7,635 bases of DNA, taken from contig JALWGP010000334.1 in NCBI GenBank assembly GCA_027038775.1, forward strand, positions 1-7,635. Reading direction: 5' to 3'. Made by a program: the position numbers and the translations under genes. Positions 1 to 7,635 of this stretch are shown here, piece after piece. This DNA is from Sedimenticola sp. Its GTDB lineage: Bacteria; Pseudomonadota; Gammaproteobacteria; Chromatiales; Chromatiaceae. The notes under the pieces were generated by a model. That model was not told where the DNA came from and ran no database searches. It saw nothing but the letters and a program-made list of their open reading frames with translations. Numbering within the stretch: position 1 is the stretch's first letter; each line of letters starts with the position of its first letter.

Positions 1-66
1 GCGCCCATGTGGCCGCCCATGATATCCTTTCCCGTCACCGGGATCCGCTGTACGACCCAGACATGA
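1..66 (+). CDS. Possible 3' end of upstream gene (yhdP-like position)
   Basis: The first reading frame is open from the window edge to a TGA at 64-66, whose TG lies inside the ATG at 63-65 (an ATGA stop/start overlap). It ends [14 protein letters not shown]. In many gammaproteobacteria the gene before this nitrilase-family gene is yhdP, a large AsmA-like envelope protein whose tail often carries a VTG-W-D-P type stretch; the VTG here could be its remnant. Third positions are mostly G/C (about 17 of 21), which fits coding. The assignment rests on synteny and a very short match, so it is weak. The nitrilase frame is also open to the window edge, so a fusion or a frameshift near position 40 cannot be excluded. 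Confidence 0.35.
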   Translation, partial: APMWPPMISFPVTGIRCTTQT

Positions 67-899
67 CAGAAACAAGATTCACCGCCGCCTGCATCCAGCT
101 TGCCTCCGGCTCCAACGTCAACGCCAACCTTCTCGAAACGGAAAAACTGGTGGAGCACGCCGCCCGGAAGGGGGCCCGGCTGGTGGTTCTTCCGGAGAAT
201 TTCGCCTACATGGGCGCCCGCTGCCACGACCTGCTGGAGGTGAAGGAGCGGGATGGGGACGGCCCCATCCAGCATTTTCTGTCGCAGCTGGCGCAGCGGC
301 TGGGCATCTGGCTGGTGGGCGGCACCGTGCCCATCGCCACCCAGCGGGAAGACAAGGTGCGCGCCGCCTGCCTGGTGTTCGACGACCAGGGGCGACGGGT
401 GGCCCGCTACGACAAGATGCACCTGTTCGACGCCCGCCTGGTGCAGACCGACGAGCACTACGTGGAGTCGGAGACCATAGAGCCCGGGGATCACCTCTGC
501 GTGGTGGAAACCCCTTTTGGCAAGCTTGGGCTTTCGGTCTGCTACGACCTGCGATTTCCCGAACTCTACCGGGCCATGATCGACCAGGGCATGGAACTGC
601 TGGCTCTGCCCGCCGCCTTCACCGCCATGACCGGCGAGGCACACTGGGAACTGTTGCTGCGGGCACGCGCCATCGAAAACCTCAGCTACGTGCTAGCCGC
701 CGCCCAGGGCGGCTTTCACATCAGTGGCCGCCAGACCTGGGGCCACACCATGATCGTGGATCCCTGGGGCGCCATACTGGCCGAGCAGACCAGCGGCAAT
801 GGCCCGGTACTGGCCGAAATCGACCGCGAGTTCCAACAGGCCACCCGACGCAATTTCCCCAGCCTGGAGCATCGCAGGCTCCATTGCATGCTGAAATGA
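63..899 (+). CDS. Carbon-nitrogen hydrolase (nitrilase superfamily, Nit1/YbeM-like)
   Basis: A 278-residue cytoplasmic amidase of the nitrilase superfamily. The Glu-Lys-Cys catalytic triad is visible: E45 in VVLPEN, K118 in YDKMHLFD and C160 in [10 protein letters not shown]. The YDKMHLFD and [11 protein letters not shown] motifs and the length fit the Nit1/YbeM group, whose characterised members hydrolyse deaminated glutathione, a side product of transaminases. That substrate is an inference from family; omega-amidase (Nit2-like) activity is the main alternative. ATG at 63 was chosen because the family N-terminus begins a few residues before the first strand (RFTAACIQL) and because it overlaps an upstream TGA; the open frame continues upstream through GTG at 9. 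No convincing Shine-Dalgarno precedes position 63, which fits translational coupling. The gene commonly sits just before tldD in gammaproteobacteria, as here, but a functional link is not shown. Confidence 0.9.
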   Translation: MTETRFTAACIQLASGSNVNANLLETEKLVEHAARKGARLVVLPENFAYMGARCHDLLEVKERDGDGPIQHFLSQLAQRLGIWLVGGTVPIATQREDKVRAACLVFDDQGRRVARYDKMHLFDARLVQTDEHYVESETIEPGDHLCVVETPFGKLGLSVCYDLRFPELYRAMIDQGMELLALPAAFTAMTGEAHWELLLRARAIENLSYVLAAAQGGFHISGRQTWGHTMIVDPWGAILAEQTSGNGPVLAEIDREFQQATRRNFPSLEHRRLHCMLK

Positions 900-929
900 G
901 CTTTTGCCTGGGAACAACGACAGGAGCCC

Positions 930-955
930 GTTCGCAGCCGGGAGGCAGCTCCTAC
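930..955 (-). repeat. REP element A (GTAG-footed palindrome)
   Basis: Read on the minus strand, it starts GTAGGA, then GCTGCC, a TCCC loop, GGCTGC and GAA. The stem is 6 bp with one central T-T mismatch. The layout GTAGGA, 6-base arm, 4-base loop, 6-base arm, GAA matches the other copies in this window. A 5' GTAG foot next to an imperfect hairpin is the hallmark of REP sequences handled by RAYT (TnpA-REP) transposases. It faces element B head to head across 11 bp. Confidence 0.85.
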
Positions 956-966
956 GGGGACCCGGC

Positions 967-992
967 GTAGAGAGGCGCGTCCTCGCGCCGAA
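967..992 (+). repeat. REP element B in the tldD leader
   Basis: It starts GTAGAGA, followed by a perfect stem GGCGCG (974-979), loop TCCT (980-983) and CGCGCC (984-989), ending in GAA. It forms an inverted, head-to-head pair with element A, as in BIME/REPIN units. The foot has one extra base compared with the GTAGGA of the other copies. The hairpin ends 19 nt before the tldD ATG at 1012. If tldD is transcribed from upstream, the hairpin lies in its leader and could affect translation or mRNA stability; that is inference. Confidence 0.85.
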
Positions 993-1011
993 CTGGATGA
1001 TGCCACATTCC

Positions 1012-2454
1012 ATGACCGACAACCTCGCCACCGCCAAACAGATCCTCCTCGCCCCCGCCGGCCTGGACGAGCACCACCTGGCCCAGGTGATGGAACGCCT
1101 GGCCGGCCACGGAATCGACACCGCCGATCTCTACTTCCAGCTCAGCCGGCTGGAGTCCTGGGTGCTGGACGACGGCATCGTCAAGGAGGGCAATTTCACT
1201 TTGGAACAGGGGGCCGGGTTGCGCGCCATCAGCGGCGAGAAGACCGGCTTCGCCTACACCGAAGAGATCAGCCTGGAGAACCTGCTGGAGGCGGCCGGCT
1301 CCGCCCGCGCCATCGCCCGCGCCGGCCAGTCGGGCAGCATCGCCGTGGGCAGTCCCGGCACCCTGGACCCGCTCTACCCGCCCGCCAACCCCATCGAGAG
1401 CCTGCCCGACGAGGCCAAGATCGAGCTGCTCCACCGCCTCGACGCCACCGCCCGGGCCGAGGACCCACGGGTCAAACAGGTCACCGTCTCCCTGGTGGCG
1501 GCCCACGAGGTGATCCTGGTGCTGGACGACGAGGGCCGCCTGGCCGCCGACGTGCGCCCCCTGGTGCGCTGCAACGTCCAGGTGATCGCCGAGCAGAAGG
1601 GCCGCCGCGAGCAGGGCAGCGCCGGCGGTGGCGGACGCACCACCCTGGAGTTCTTCCTGGAGGAGGAGCGCGCCCTGGGCTACGCGCGCGAGGCGGTGCG
1701 CCAGGCGCTGGTGAACCTGGAGGCGGTGGAGACCCCCGCCGGCCCCATGACGGTGGTGCTCGGCCCCGGCTGGCCCGGCATCCTGCTGCACGAGGCGGTG
1801 GGCCACGGCCTGGAGGGCGACTTCAACCGCAAGGGACTGTCGGCCTTCTCCGGCCGCATCGGCGAGCAGGTCGCCTCGCCCCTGTGCACCGTGGTGGACG
1901 ACGGCTCCCTGCCCGGCCGGCGCGGCTCCCTCACCGTGGACGACGAGGGCACCCCCACCGGCGAGACGGTGCTCATCGAGAAGGGCATCCTGCGCGGCTA
2001 CATGCAGGACCGCTTCAACGCCCGCCTCATGGGCGTGGCGCCCACCGGCAACGGCCGCCGCGAGTCCTACGCCCACCTGCCCATGCCGCGCATGACCAAC
2101 ACCTACCTGCTGGGCGGCGACCACGACCCGGAAGAGATCCTCCGCTCGGTGAAGAAGGGGCTCTACGCCGTCAACTTTGCCGGCGGCCAGGTGGACATCA
2201 CCTCGGGCAAGTTCGTCTTCTCGCTGAGCGAGGCCTACCTTGTCGAGGATGGCCGGGTGGGCGCGCCGGTGAAGGGGGCCACCCTCATCGGCAACGGCCC
2301 CGAGGTGATGACCCGGGTGAGCATGGTGGGCAACGACCTGCAGCTCGACCCCGGCGTGGGCACCTGCGGCAAGGACGGCCAGAGCGTACCCGTGGGGGTG
2401 GGCCAGCCCACCCTGAAGGTGGACGAGATCACCGTGGGAGGAACGGCGCTGTGA
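1012..2454 (+). CDS. tldD: TldD, metalloprotease subunit of TldD/TldE
   Basis: A 480-residue protein, close to the 481 of E. coli TldD and colinear with it. TldD and TldE (PmbA) form a heterodimeric zinc protease that degrades unfolded peptides; in E. coli it trims the microcin B17 leader and degrades the CcdA antitoxin. The metal site is visible: the HExxxH motif at H260, E261 and H265 in [13 protein letters not shown], and the conserved Cys at C452 in [13 protein letters not shown]. Other family blocks are the glycine run at 205-208, [16 protein letters not shown] from 346 and the tail [13 protein letters not shown]. The frame extends to a TTG at 904, but that stretch is REP DNA, so the start was placed at ATG 1012, where MTDNL aligns with the family N-terminus; ATGs at 997 and 1000 are alternatives. 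The Shine-Dalgarno is poor (GGA at 995-997). The gene overlaps pmbA by four bases. Confidence 0.97.
   Translation: MTDNLATAKQILLAPAGLDEHHLAQVMERLAGHGIDTADLYFQLSRLESWVLDDGIVKEGNFTLEQGAGLRAISGEKTGFAYTEEISLENLLEAAGSARAIARAGQSGSIAVGSPGTLDPLYPPANPIESLPDEAKIELLHRLDATARAEDPRVKQVTVSLVAAHEVILVLDDEGRLAADVRPLVRCNVQVIAEQKGRREQGSAGGGGRTTLEFFLEEERALGYAREAVRQALVNLEAVETPAGPMTVVLGPGWPGILLHEAVGHGLEGDFNRKGLSAFSGRIGEQVASPLCTVVDDGSLPGRRGSLTVDDEGTPTGETVLIEKGILRGYMQDRFNARLMGVAPTGNGRRESYAHLPMPRMTNTYLLGGDHDPEEILRSVKKGLYAVNFAGGQVDITSGKFVFSLSEAYLVEDGRVGAPVKGATLIGNGPEVMTRVSMVGNDLQLDPGVGTCGKDGQSVPVGVGQPTLKVDEITVGGTAL
2436..2443 (+). promoter_or_regulatory. Ribosome binding site of pmbA
   Basis: GGGAGGAA lies inside the end of tldD, 7 nt before the GTG at 2451. 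It is the strongest Shine-Dalgarno in the window. It fixes the pmbA start at GTG 2451, although the same frame stays open back to 1884. Confidence 0.85.
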
Positions 2455-3776
2455 GCCTGACCATCGAGCAGCTGGAAGAACGGGTGGCCGACCTGCTGGC
2501 CGAGGCGAAGCGGCTGGGGGCCAGCGCCGCCGACGCCGCGGTCTCCTCCAGCGCCGGCCTAACGGTGACGGTGCGCCTGGGCGAGGTGGAAACCATCGAG
2601 CACAACCGCGACCAGGGGCTGGGCGTCACCGTCTACTTCGGCCGGCGCAAGGGCTCGGCCAGCACCACCGACCTCTCGCCCGCGGCCCTGAAGGAGACGG
2701 TGGCCAAGGCCTGCACCATCGCCCGCAACACCTCGGAGGATCCCTGCGCCGGCCTGGCCGACCCCGGGCTCATGGCCCACGACTGGCCCGACCTGGACCT
2801 GCACCATCCCTGGGAGCTCACCCCCGGGCAGGCCATCGAGATCGCCCGCGACTGCGAGGCGGCGGCGCGCGACTTCGACCCGCGCATCACCAACTCCGAG
2901 GGGGCCACCCTCAACACCGCCGAGGGCAGCTTCGTCTACGGCAACAGCCACGGCTTCGTAGGCGGCTATCCCACCACCCGCCACACCCTGAGCTGCGTGG
3001 TGATGGGGCAGGAGGGGGACTCCATGCAGCGCGACTGGTGGTACGACACCCGGCGCGCCGCCGAGGAGCTGGCCTCCCCCGAAACGATCGGCCGCCGCGC
3101 GGCGGAGCGCGCCGTGGCCCGGCTGGGCGCACGCAAGCTGGGCACCTGCGAAGCGCCGGTGATCTTCCGCGCCGACGTGGCGCCCGGGCTGCTGCGCAGC
3201 CTCACCGGCGCCATTCGCGGCCACGCCCAGTACCGCGAATCGAGCTTTCTGCTGAACGCCCTAGGCGAACGGATCTTCCCCGACTGGGTGCGCATCCACG
3301 AGGATCCTCTCATCCCGCGGGGACTGGCCAGCGCCCCCTTCGACAACGAGGGGGTGGCCACCCGGCCGCGCGACTTCGTGCGCGAGGGGGTGCTGGAGAG
3401 CTACGTGCTGGACAGCTACTCCGCCTGCAGGCTGGGGATGCACACCACCGGCAACGCCGGCGGCGTGCGCAACCTGGCCATCGAGTCGAGCGGCCAGCCG
3501 CTGGAGGAACTGCTGAAGCAGATGGACCGGGGGCTGCTGGTCACCGAGCTCATGGGCCAGGGGGTGAACCCGGTCACCGGTGACTACTCCCGCGGGGCCG
3601 CCGGCTTCTGGGTGGAGAAGGGGAGCATCCAGTACCCGGTGGAGGAGATCACCATCGCCGGCAACCTGCGCGACATCTACCTCGACCTGGTGGCGGTGGG
3701 TACCGACGACAAGATCCCGGGCAGTGTGCGCACCGGCTCCTGGCTCATCGGGAAGATGACCATCGCCGGGAACTGA
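2451..3776 (+). CDS. pmbA: PmbA/TldE, partner subunit of TldD/TldE protease
   Basis: A 441-residue protein (E. coli PmbA is 450). It is the non-catalytic partner of TldD; the complex processes small or unfolded peptides in the cytoplasm. Conserved blocks run in order: [71 protein letters not shown] ([11 protein letters not shown] at 377-387), then EITIAGNL. The HExxxH motif of TldD is absent, as expected for TldE. The start is GTG at 2451, overlapping the tldD stop as GTGA and preceded by a strong Shine-Dalgarno; the protein then begins [11 protein letters not shown], like family N-termini. Roughly one-to-one coupled translation with tldD is implied. In E. coli the two genes are far apart, and in some gammaproteobacteria yjgA lies between them; neither applies here. 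No terminator hairpin was seen just after the stop. Confidence 0.97.
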   Translation: MSLTIEQLEERVADLLAEAKRLGASAADAAVSSSAGLTVTVRLGEVETIEHNRDQGLGVTVYFGRRKGSASTTDLSPAALKETVAKACTIARNTSEDPCAGLADPGLMAHDWPDLDLHHPWELTPGQAIEIARDCEAAARDFDPRITNSEGATLNTAEGSFVYGNSHGFVGGYPTTRHTLSCVVMGQEGDSMQRDWWYDTRRAAEELASPETIGRRAAERAVARLGARKLGTCEAPVIFRADVAPGLLRSLTGAIRGHAQYRESSFLLNALGERIFPDWVRIHEDPLIPRGLASAPFDNEGVATRPRDFVREGVLESYVLDSYSACRLGMHTTGNAGGVRNLAIESSGQPLEELLKQMDRGLLVTELMGQGVNPVTGDYSRGAAGFWVEKGSIQYPVEEITIAGNLRDIYLDLVAVGTDDKIPGSVRTGSWLIGKMTIAGN

Positions 3777-3792
3777 GACGCGTTCGGCAGCA

Positions 3793-3815
3793 CAAAATCA
3801 CCAATTTATTATACT
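3793..3815 (+). promoter_or_regulatory. AT-rich island, possible promoter of the di-iron gene
   Basis: The pmbA-to-di-iron spacer (3777-3887) contains an AT-rich patch that stands out in this GC-rich window. It includes TATTAT (3807-3812) and TATACT (3810-3815), either of which could be a -10 box. The best -35 candidate, TTCGGC at 3783-3788 with an 18-bp spacer to TATTAT, is a poor match to TTGACA, so the promoter call is tentative. Downstream are two abutting 8-bp palindromes, CAACGTTG (3858-3865) and GCAATTGC (3865-3872). I cannot link them to a known regulator. Confidence 0.3.
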
Positions 3816-3887
3816 GACGGGACCATTTCGCCACGGAGCCTCGGCGTGTCGCTCCATCAACGTTGCAATTGCTGAAGAGACCCGTTC

Positions 3888-4640
3888 ATGGAACTGTTCA
3901 ACAACGGCAAGCACATCTGTGCCGTATTTCGTGACCTGGTGAAGGGGGACGCCGTTCAGGCCAACCAGTTCTTCATCTTCGACCACCAGCACGCGGCACT
4001 CATCGATCCGGGCGGCGAACTCACCTACAACGCCCTGTTCATGGCCATGAGCGAATACATGAACGTGAAGGAGCTCGACTACGTCATCGCCTCCCACCAG
4101 GATCCCGACATCGTGGCATCCCTCAACAAGTGGATGGTGGGCACCAACGCCAAGGTGGTGGTGCCGGCCCTGTGGGAACGCTTCATTCCCCACTTCACCC
4201 GCCAGGGGAGGACCACCGGCCGCATCATTCCCATTCCCGACCAGGGCGCCAACCTGCAGCTCGGCGACATGAAACTCAAGGCGCTGCCCGCCCATTTCAT
4301 GCACGCCGAGGGCAACTTCCAGTTCTACGACCCGGTGAGCAGGATCCTCTTCTCCGGCGATCTGGGCGCCAATCTCTGCCCTCACGAGGATCTGGACAAG
4401 CCGGTGAAACGGCTCGACGAGGTGCTGCCCTACATGGAGGGCTTCCACCGCCGCTACATCAACGGCAACAAGGTGTGCCGCTTCTGGGCCAACATGGTGA
4501 GGCAGCTGGACATCGAGATGATCGCGCCCCAGCATGGACGCGCCTTCGTGGGCAAGGCCATTCCGGAATTCATCGGCTGGATCGAGAATCTCGAGTGCGG
4601 GATGGACCTGATGACCCAGGCGGATTACCAGGTGCCCTGA
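3888..4640 (+). CDS. Single-domain MBL-fold di-iron protein (flavodiiron/ODP-like)
   Basis: A 250-residue metallo-beta-lactamase-fold protein, probably cytoplasmic since no signal peptide or membrane segment is visible. It resembles the N-terminal oxidoreductase domain of flavodiiron proteins: [55 protein letters not shown] and IAPQHGR. Inferred metal ligands are H70, D72 and D74 (the family's H-x-E-x-D-H motif), H139, D158 and H216, with spacings close to flavodiiron enzymes. The His that normally follows the Asp is Ile75 here. The protein ends soon after the last ligand, so the flavodoxin (FMN) domain that feeds electrons for O2 or NO reduction is missing. Stand-alone proteins of this kind include the oxygen-binding di-iron protein (ODP), used as an O2/Fe sensor in spirochaete chemotaxis. 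Sensor, O2/NO reductase with a separate partner, or another hydrolase are all possible. AAGAG (3875-3879) is a weak Shine-Dalgarno. It converges with gltD. Confidence 0.85.
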   Translation: MELFNNGKHICAVFRDLVKGDAVQANQFFIFDHQHAALIDPGGELTYNALFMAMSEYMNVKELDYVIASHQDPDIVASLNKWMVGTNAKVVVPALWERFIPHFTRQGRTTGRIIPIPDQGANLQLGDMKLKALPAHFMHAEGNFQFYDPVSRILFSGDLGANLCPHEDLDKPVKRLDEVLPYMEGFHRRYINGNKVCRFWANMVRQLDIEMIAPQHGRAFVGKAIPEFIGWIENLECGMDLMTQADYQVP

Positions 4641-4645
4641 ACCCG

Positions 4646-4670
4646 TTCGGCCCGGGGGCGGGCCTCCCAC
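4646..4670 (-). repeat. REP element C between convergent stop codons
   Basis: A perfect hairpin, GGCCCG (4649-4654), GGGG loop, CGGGCC (4659-4664), fills the 33-bp gap between the di-iron gene stop (4638-4640) and the gltD stop (4674-4676). Read on the minus strand it differs from element F by a single base in the GTAG foot (GTGG here). No T-run follows on either strand, so it is not a classic intrinsic terminator. It could still shield the 3' ends of both mRNAs or act as a bidirectional stop. Confidence 0.8.
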
Positions 4671-4673
4671 CCC

Positions 4674-6128
4674 TCAGCGCGGCAGGTCGGTACGCCCGGT
4701 GAGATACTCGTCCACCGCCCGCGCGCACTGGCGCCCTTCGCGGATGGCCCAGACCACCAGCGACTGGCCCCGGCGCATGTCGCCAGCGGCGAAGACCCCC
4801 TCCACGGAAGTGTGGTAGGCCCTGGGCCCCTCGGTGGACCCCTTCACGTTGCCGCGCTCGTCCAGCTCCACGCCGGCCTGCTCCAGCATGCCCTCGTGCA
4901 CGGGATGGACGAAGCCCATGGCCAGCAGCACCAAGTCGGCCTTGAGCTCGAACTCGGTGCCCGCCACCTCGGACATCTGCCACCGGCCCGCGTCATCCTT
5001 CTTCCAGTCCACGCGCACGCAGCGCAGCGCCTTCACGTGGCCCTTGCCGTCGTCCACGAACTCCTTGGTGAGCACCTGCCACATGCGCTCGCACCCCTCC
5101 TCCTGGGAGGTGGAGGTGCGCAGCTTGTTGGGCCAGTCGGGCCAGGTGAGCTCCTTCACCTCCTTCTCCGGCGGCCTGGGCATGAGCTCGAGCTGGGTCA
5201 CTGAGCGGGCGCCGTGGCGGTTGGAGGTGCCCACGCAGTCGGAGCCGGTGTCGCCGCCGCCGATCACCACCACGTCCTTGCCCTCGGCGCTGATGAGGTT
5301 GCGCTCGGCGCCGGGCACGCCCTGCACCACCTTGGAATTGGCGGTGAGGAACTCCATGGCGAAGTGGATGCCCTTGAGCGCACGGCCGGGCACCGGCAGG
5401 TCGCGCGGCTTCTCCGAGCCGCCGGCCAGCACCACGGCGTCGAACTTCGCCTTGAGCTCGTCGAAGGGGATGTCCACGCCCACGTGGGTGTTGACGTGGA
5501 ACTCCACCCCCTCGGCGCGCATCTGGGCGATGCGCCGGTCGAGGATGCGCTTCTCCAGCTTGAAGTCGGGGATGCCGTAGCGCAGGAGGCCGCCGATGCG
5601 GTCGGCCTTCTCGTAGACCACCACCCCGTGGCCGGCGCGGGCGAGCTGCTGGGCGCAGGCCATGCCGGCGGGGCCGGAACCCACCACCGCCACCCTCTTG
5701 CCGGTGCGGTGGGCCGGGATCACGGGCTTCACCCAGCCCTCTTCCCAGGCCTTGTCCACGATGGCGCACTCGATGGTCTTGATGGTCACCGGGATGTCCT
5801 GCAGGTTGAGGGTGCAGGACTCCTGGCAGGGAGCGGGACAGATGCGACCGGTGACCTCGGGAAAGTTGTTGGTGCTGTGCAGCACCTCGATGGCCGAGCG
5901 CCAGTCGTCGCGGTAGACCAGGTCGTTCCAATCGGGAATGATGTTGTTCACCGGGCAGCCCTGGTGGCAGAAGGGGATACCGCAGTCCATGCAGCGCGCA
6001 CCCTGGATTCTCAGCTGCTCCTCGGTGAGGGGAATGACGAACTCGCGGTAATGGGTGATGCGGTCGGAGACCGGCGCGTAGCTGCGGTCCAGACGCTCGT
6101 ATTCCAGAAAACCTGTTGGCTTGCCCAT
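4674..6128 (-). CDS. gltD: Glutamate synthase (NADPH) small subunit
   Basis: A 484-residue protein (E. coli GltD is 472). It takes electrons from NADPH through FAD and passes them via iron-sulfur clusters to the large subunit GltB, which makes two glutamates from glutamine and 2-oxoglutarate in the cytoplasm. The N-terminal Fe-S region has C46, C49, C54 and C58 ([14 protein letters not shown]), then C97, C101 and C105 (CPAPCQESC). The FAD Rossmann motif GSGPAG is at 150-155, the NADPH motif GGGDTG at 290-295 and the second FAD contact AAGD at 447-450. The ATG at 6128 is preceded by AGGT (6137-6140 on the minus strand) at 8 nt spacing, and [13 protein letters not shown] fits family N-termini. 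It lies 167 bp downstream of gltB, with REP elements between. Other members of this reductase family exist, but the gltB partner settles the call. Confidence 0.97.
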   Translation of the reverse strand: MGKPTGFLEYERLDRSYAPVSDRITHYREFVIPLTEEQLRIQGARCMDCGIPFCHQGCPVNNIIPDWNDLVYRDDWRSAIEVLHSTNNFPEVTGRICPAPCQESCTLNLQDIPVTIKTIECAIVDKAWEEGWVKPVIPAHRTGKRVAVVGSGPAGMACAQQLARAGHGVVVYEKADRIGGLLRYGIPDFKLEKRILDRRIAQMRAEGVEFHVNTHVGVDIPFDELKAKFDAVVLAGGSEKPRDLPVPGRALKGIHFAMEFLTANSKVVQGVPGAERNLISAEGKDVVVIGGGDTGSDCVGTSNRHGARSVTQLELMPRPPEKEVKELTWPDWPNKLRTSTSQEEGCERMWQVLTKEFVDDGKGHVKALRCVRVDWKKDDAGRWQMSEVAGTEFELKADLVLLAMGFVHPVHEGMLEQAGVELDERGNVKGSTEGPRAYHTSVEGVFAAGDMRRGQSLVVWAIREGRQCARAVDEYLTGRTDLPR

Positions 6129-6157
6129 TTTTCGTTACCTGATCGTTGAATCTTGTC

Positions 6158-6179
6158 ACCGGGCCGGGGCCCGATCTAC
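6158..6179 (-). repeat. REP element D, divergent second class
   Basis: Read on the minus strand it has GTAG, then a 7-bp stem ATCGGGC/GCCCGGT (one T-G wobble) around a CCCG loop. It resembles the GTAGGTCGGG-type palindromes common in GC-rich gammaproteobacteria more than the GTAGGAG class of the other copies here. It lies about 30 bp upstream of the gltD ATG, in the presumed gltB-gltD transcript. Confidence 0.6.
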
Positions 6180-6193
6180 GATTCGCGTCCCTG

Positions 6194-6219
6194 CTTCGCG
6201 GCGGGGGCGCCGCTCCTAC
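6194..6219 (-). repeat. REP element E (copy 1 of exact direct repeat)
   Basis: Read on the minus strand: GTAGGA, GCGGCG, CCCC loop, CGCCGC, GAAG, a perfect 6-bp stem. These 26 bp are identical to element G at 6261-6286, 67 bp away. It is head to head with element F across 7 bp. Confidence 0.9.
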
Positions 6220-6226
6220 ATCACCC

Positions 6227-6252
6227 GTAGGAGGCCCGCCCCCGGGCCGAAT
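6227..6252 (+). repeat. REP element F
   Basis: GTAGGA, then GGCCCG (6233-6238), CCCC loop, CGGGCC (6243-6248), GAA, a perfect stem. It is inverted relative to elements E and G, giving an alternating minus/plus/minus array like a BIME. Its closest relative in the window is element C at the di-iron gene/gltD junction. Confidence 0.9.
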
Positions 6253-6260
6253 CTCAAAAC

Positions 6261-6286
6261 CTTCGCGGCGGGGGCGCCGCTCCTAC
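6261..6286 (-). repeat. REP element G (copy 2 of exact direct repeat)
   Basis: Identical over 26 bp to element E, with the same orientation and the same perfect 6-bp stem. It lies 9 bp beyond the gltB stop (TGA, 6296-6298 on the minus strand). Transcribed on the minus strand, it would be the first hairpin after the gltB coding region. Confidence 0.9.
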
Positions 6287-6295
6287 GGGACGGGT

Positions 6296-7635
<1,340 letters not shown>

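Noticed and set aside
896..970. Small ORF starting at the ATGA of the amidase stop
   Set aside because: The 24 codons run mostly through REP element A and stop in element B, with no good ribosome binding site, so it is not supported as a gene.
952..2124. Long minus-strand open frame (390 codons) opposite tldD
   Set aside because: It is the antisense shadow of tldD in GC-rich DNA: low-complexity Ala/Gly/His/Val composition and no recognisable domain, while the plus strand encodes an unmistakable TldD.
1884..2450. Upstream extension of the pmbA frame inside tldD
   Set aside because: The extension is Arg/Pro/His/Gly-rich out-of-frame tldD sequence. The strong ribosome binding site and the family N-terminus place the start at GTG 2451.
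3846..3872. FNR-type operator before the di-iron gene
   Set aside because: An ATCAA half-site occurs at 3856-3860, but no TTGAT partner is found at the required spacing.
5214..6149. Plus-strand open frame (311 codons) opposite gltD
   Set aside because: Its composition is His/Val/Ala/Gly-rich with no family motifs, and it lies fully antisense to gltD, whose cofactor motifs are all intact.
6194..6286. CRISPR array suggested by the direct repeats
   Set aside because: There are only two identical copies, the intervening DNA contains an inverted REP element rather than a unique spacer, and the GTAG foot identifies REP elements.

Overview
The window reads as chromosomal DNA of a GC-rich gammaproteobacterium. 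The coding genes are densely packed with strong G/C preference at third codon positions, TldD, PmbA, GltB and GltD resemble their enterobacterial counterparts closely, and the gene order (nitrilase-family gene, tldD, pmbA) belongs to the neighbourhood that follows rng-yhdP in many gammaproteobacteria. The intergenic DNA carries GTAG-footed REP palindromes typical of that class. A Chromatiales-type lineage is a guess only; the sequence does not fix the genus.

Left part (1-3776, + strand): the possible last codons of an upstream gene, then a carbon-nitrogen hydrolase (63-899), then tldD (1012-2454) and pmbA/tldE (2451-3776). The last two overlap by GTGA, so both subunits of the TldD/TldE protease come from one transcript. 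The 112-bp gap before tldD is largely an inverted pair of REP elements, which creates a false 36-residue N-terminal extension of tldD.

Centre (3777-4640, + strand): a 111-bp spacer with an AT-rich island that may hold a promoter, then a single-domain metallo-beta-lactamase-fold protein of the flavodiiron/oxygen-binding di-iron type, with one altered metal ligand and no flavodoxin domain.

Right part (4674-7635, - strand): the gltB-gltD operon for NADPH glutamate synthase, complete for gltD and 3'-partial for gltB. It converges on the di-iron gene, with only a REP hairpin between the two stop codons. The 167-bp gltB-gltD spacer holds four GTAG-footed hairpins, including an exact 26-bp direct repeat.

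The genes are housekeeping or accessory-metabolic: glutathione repair or amide hydrolysis, peptide proteolysis, probable O2/NO or redox chemistry, and ammonia assimilation. I see no novel multi-gene defence or mobile system. The least routine content is the family of seven REP-like hairpins, whose stems differ but stay base-paired, at every non-overlapping gene junction except pmbA-di-iron gene. No gene-free stretch exceeds 300 bases. There is no tRNA, rRNA, CRISPR array or insertion sequence.
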